From Gemmatimonadota bacterium (GTDB lineage Bacteria > Gemmatimonadota > Gemmatimonadetes > Gemmatimonadales > GWC2-71-9), in NCBI GenBank assembly GCA_003220955.1, contig QHTW01000221.1:1-22845 (forward strand): 22,845 nt of DNA. The letters are read 5' to 3'. Below the pieces are notes generated by a model that was not told the origin of the DNA, did not search any database, and worked only from the letters and a program-made list of their open reading frames with translations. The translations under genes and the position numbers were made by a program. Every line of letters begins with the position of its first letter. The first letter of the stretch is position 1. Of the stretch, positions 21,260 to 22,845 are shown piece after piece.

Positions 21260-22845
21260 CGGCGTCTGCCGAGGACGGCTTCGAGCCGCGCGGAGAGCGC
21301 GCGGGCGCGGAACGGCTTGGTGAGAAAATCGTCCGCGCCGAGCTCGAAGACGCGCACTTCGTTGTCCTCGTCGCCCTTCGCCGTCAGCACGATGACGGGA
21401 ATGTTCGCGGTCGCGGGACGTGACCGCAGGTGTGAGAGCACGCCGTAGCCGTCGAGACCGGGCAGATTCAGATCGAGCACGATGATGTCTGGTCCGACGC
21501 GATCGACCTGATCGAGCGCCTGGACGCCGTCGCGTGCTTCGGTGACGATGTAGCCGTCGCGCTCGAGCAAGTCACGCATCACCTTGCGCAGGCTGTCCTC
21601 ATCGTCGACGAGCAGCACCTTCGAGGCGGGCTGGCCGTGCGCACCGGAGCGCCGTGCCGGAGGCGCGGGCTCTTCGAGCAAATCGAAATGTGTCGAGACG
21701 GGTGCGGGTGGCTCCGGGGGCGTCAAGGGTCCCGGCGCGGGCGAGCGGCGCAATCCTGGTGCGCCGGCTGGGGCGGGCGTGGCGCCGGATACTCGCTGCT
21801 TTTCCCCCCGCGGCGCGTCCTCGTCTTCGGCCGGAATGTCGACCACACGCGTGAGCTCGTCGAGCGTGGACTCACCGCGCGCGACATGCGCGAGCCCGGA
21901 CTCCCACAGCCCCTTCATGCCCCCGCGGCGCGCGGCTTGCGCAATCCGGTCCGCCGCATCCCCGGCGGCAATGAGCCGCTCGAGCTCCGGCGTCATCGTG
22001 AGGATCTCGAGAATCGAGAAGCGGCCGCGATAGCCGGTCATCGCGCAATCGGGGCAGCCCGCCGCGCGGTAGAGCGGCGTCCCCTTGGGGATCCAGCGCC
22101 GCAGCCGCTCGGGCGGCGCCTCCATCCACACCTCTTTGCACGTCGTGCAGAGCTTCCGCATCAGGCGCTGCGCGACCACGCCGCGCAGCGACGCGGCGAT
22201 CTTGTACGCTTCGACGCCGATATCCACGAGACGCGTGACCGCGTTGGAGGCGTCGTTCGTGTGCAACGTCGAGAGCACGAGGTGTCCGGTGAGAGACGCT
22301 TGCACGGCGATCTGCGCCGTCTCCTTGTCGCGAATCTCGCCGACGAGGACGACGTTGGGGTCCTGACGCAGAATCGATCGCAAGGCCGCCGCGAACGTCA
22401 GCCCCGCCTTCTCCTGCACCTGCACCTGCACGATCCCTTGCATCCGGTATTCGACCGGGTCTTCGACCGTGACGATGTTGACGCCTTCACTCTTAATCTG
22501 GTTGATACAGGAGTAGAGCGTCGTCGTCTTGCCGGAGCCGGTGGGACCGGTGACCAGCAGGATGCCCTCGTGGTTCTCGAGCAGCCGCTTGATCGCCTCC
22601 CCCTCGCCCGGATTGAGGCCGAGGCTGTCGAGCGATTTCACCGTCGCGCGGGAGTCGAGGATGCGGATGACGACCTTTTCGCCGAGCTGCGCGGGCAGCG
22701 TCGAGACGCGCAGGTCGATCGGCTGGCCGTTCACCGCGACGCGCGCGCGACCGTCCTGCGGCCGCAGGCGATCGGCAATATCGAGCGATGACATGATCTT
22801 GATGCGCGAGATGAGCGGCAGGCCGGCCTGCCGCGGAATCTTCAT
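21256..22845 (-). CDS. PilB/GspE-type secretion or pilus ATPase fused to a C-terminal receiver domain (5' partial)
   Basis: The frame enters from the right edge; the first visible residues (KIPRQAGLPLISRIKIMSSLDIADRLRPQDGRARV) are mid-protein for this family, so the N-terminal domain lies outside. Visible numbering: Walker A G100-PTGSGKT, Asp box VNIVTVEDPVEYR (122-134), Walker B LVGEIRD (167-173), His box LSTLHTNDA (191-199) and the tetracysteine zinc site C233/C236 and C264/C267. A Pro/Ala-rich linker (about 335-405) leads to a complete receiver domain (408-525) with D414/D415, phosphoacceptor D458 (IIVLDLNLPGLDG), T488 and K510 (FLTKPF). The motor domain would power type IV pilus or type II secretion assembly, and the receiver would make it responsive to a histidine kinase. 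Its stop TGA is preceded by C, forming CTGA with the Nudix gene. Confidence 0.93.
   Translation of the reverse strand: MKIPRQAGLPLISRIKIMSSLDIADRLRPQDGRARVAVNGQPIDLRVSTLPAQLGEKVVIRILDSRATVKSLDSLGLNPGEGEAIKRLLENHEGILLVTGPTGSGKTTTLYSCINQIKSEGVNIVTVEDPVEYRMQGIVQVQVQEKAGLTFAAALRSILRQDPNVVLVGEIRDKETAQIAVQASLTGHLVLSTLHTNDASNAVTRLVDIGVEAYKIAASLRGVVAQRLMRKLCTTCKEVWMEAPPERLRRWIPKGTPLYRAAGCPDCAMTGYRGRFSILEILTMTPELERLIAAGDAADRIAQAARRGGMKGLWESGLAHVARGESTLDELTRVVDIPAEDEDAPRGEKQRVSGATPAPAGAPGLRRSPAPGPLTPPEPPAPVSTHFDLLEEPAPPARRSGAHGQPASKVLLVDDEDSLRKVMRDLLERDGYIVTEARDGVQALDQVDRVGPDIIVLDLNLPGLDGYGVLSHLRSRPATANIPVIVLTAKGDEDNEVRVFELGADDFLTKPFRARALSARLEAVLGRRR

Overview
The window looks like chromosomal housekeeping DNA from a GC-rich bacterium. 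Gene content and protein style (a caa3 oxidase operon with ctaG, a dnaK-htrA pair, tig-clpP-clpX, and a T4P/T2SS ATPase fused to a receiver domain) best suit Gemmatimonadota or a nearby phylum. That placement is an inference from protein character, not from a marker gene. Nothing looks like a phage, IS element, CRISPR array or integrated island. The window is densely coding and no stretch above about 300 bases lacks a gene.

Layout. 1-1881 (minus strand): an alpha/beta hydrolase, a frame-broken peroxiredoxin, a DsbA-family thiol oxidoreductase and the first nine codons of a probable rhomboid protease. 2037-5517 (plus): dnaK and an HtrA/Do protease 12 bases apart. 5522-6705: two divergent membrane proteins of unknown function. 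6770-11244 (minus): ctaC-ctaD-ctaE-ctaF-ctaG, a complete caa3-type cytochrome oxidase operon, preceded by a methionine-rich secreted protein (11293-11997). About 12066-12147: tRNA-Leu(UAG) with an irregular 3' side. 12208-17714 (plus): tig, clpP, clpX, a GT4 glycosyltransferase, engB and an unknown secreted protein, mostly joined by 4-base stop/start overlaps. 17665-18360 (minus): a shortened ApbE-like lipoprotein. 18386-20483 (plus): a hybrid histidine kinase broken into two frames. 20405-22845 (minus): a PilB/GspE-type ATPase with a C-terminal receiver domain (5' end outside the window), a broken Nudix hydrolase and an alkyltransferase-like protein.

How the genes work together: the plus-strand genes supply protein folding and quality control (DnaK, trigger factor, HtrA, ClpXP), the minus-strand block supplies terminal respiration, and the right end pairs two-component signalling with a pilus or secretion motor.

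Four features stand out. (1) Three successive genes appear to start at CTG inside a CTGA overlap with the upstream stop codon, alongside ATGA and GTGA overlaps elsewhere in the window. (2) Four protein genes and one tRNA carry small indels at otherwise conserved places, including the C-terminal tail of dnaK. This is either an assembly or sequencing problem or unusual decay. (3) Several loci carry short 7-8 bp tandem units, two of them folded into long inverted repeats. (4) Three genes (ctaC, tig and the 6202 gene) have a -10-like hexamer 6-9 bases before the start codon and no Shine-Dalgarno sequence, which suggests leaderless transcripts.
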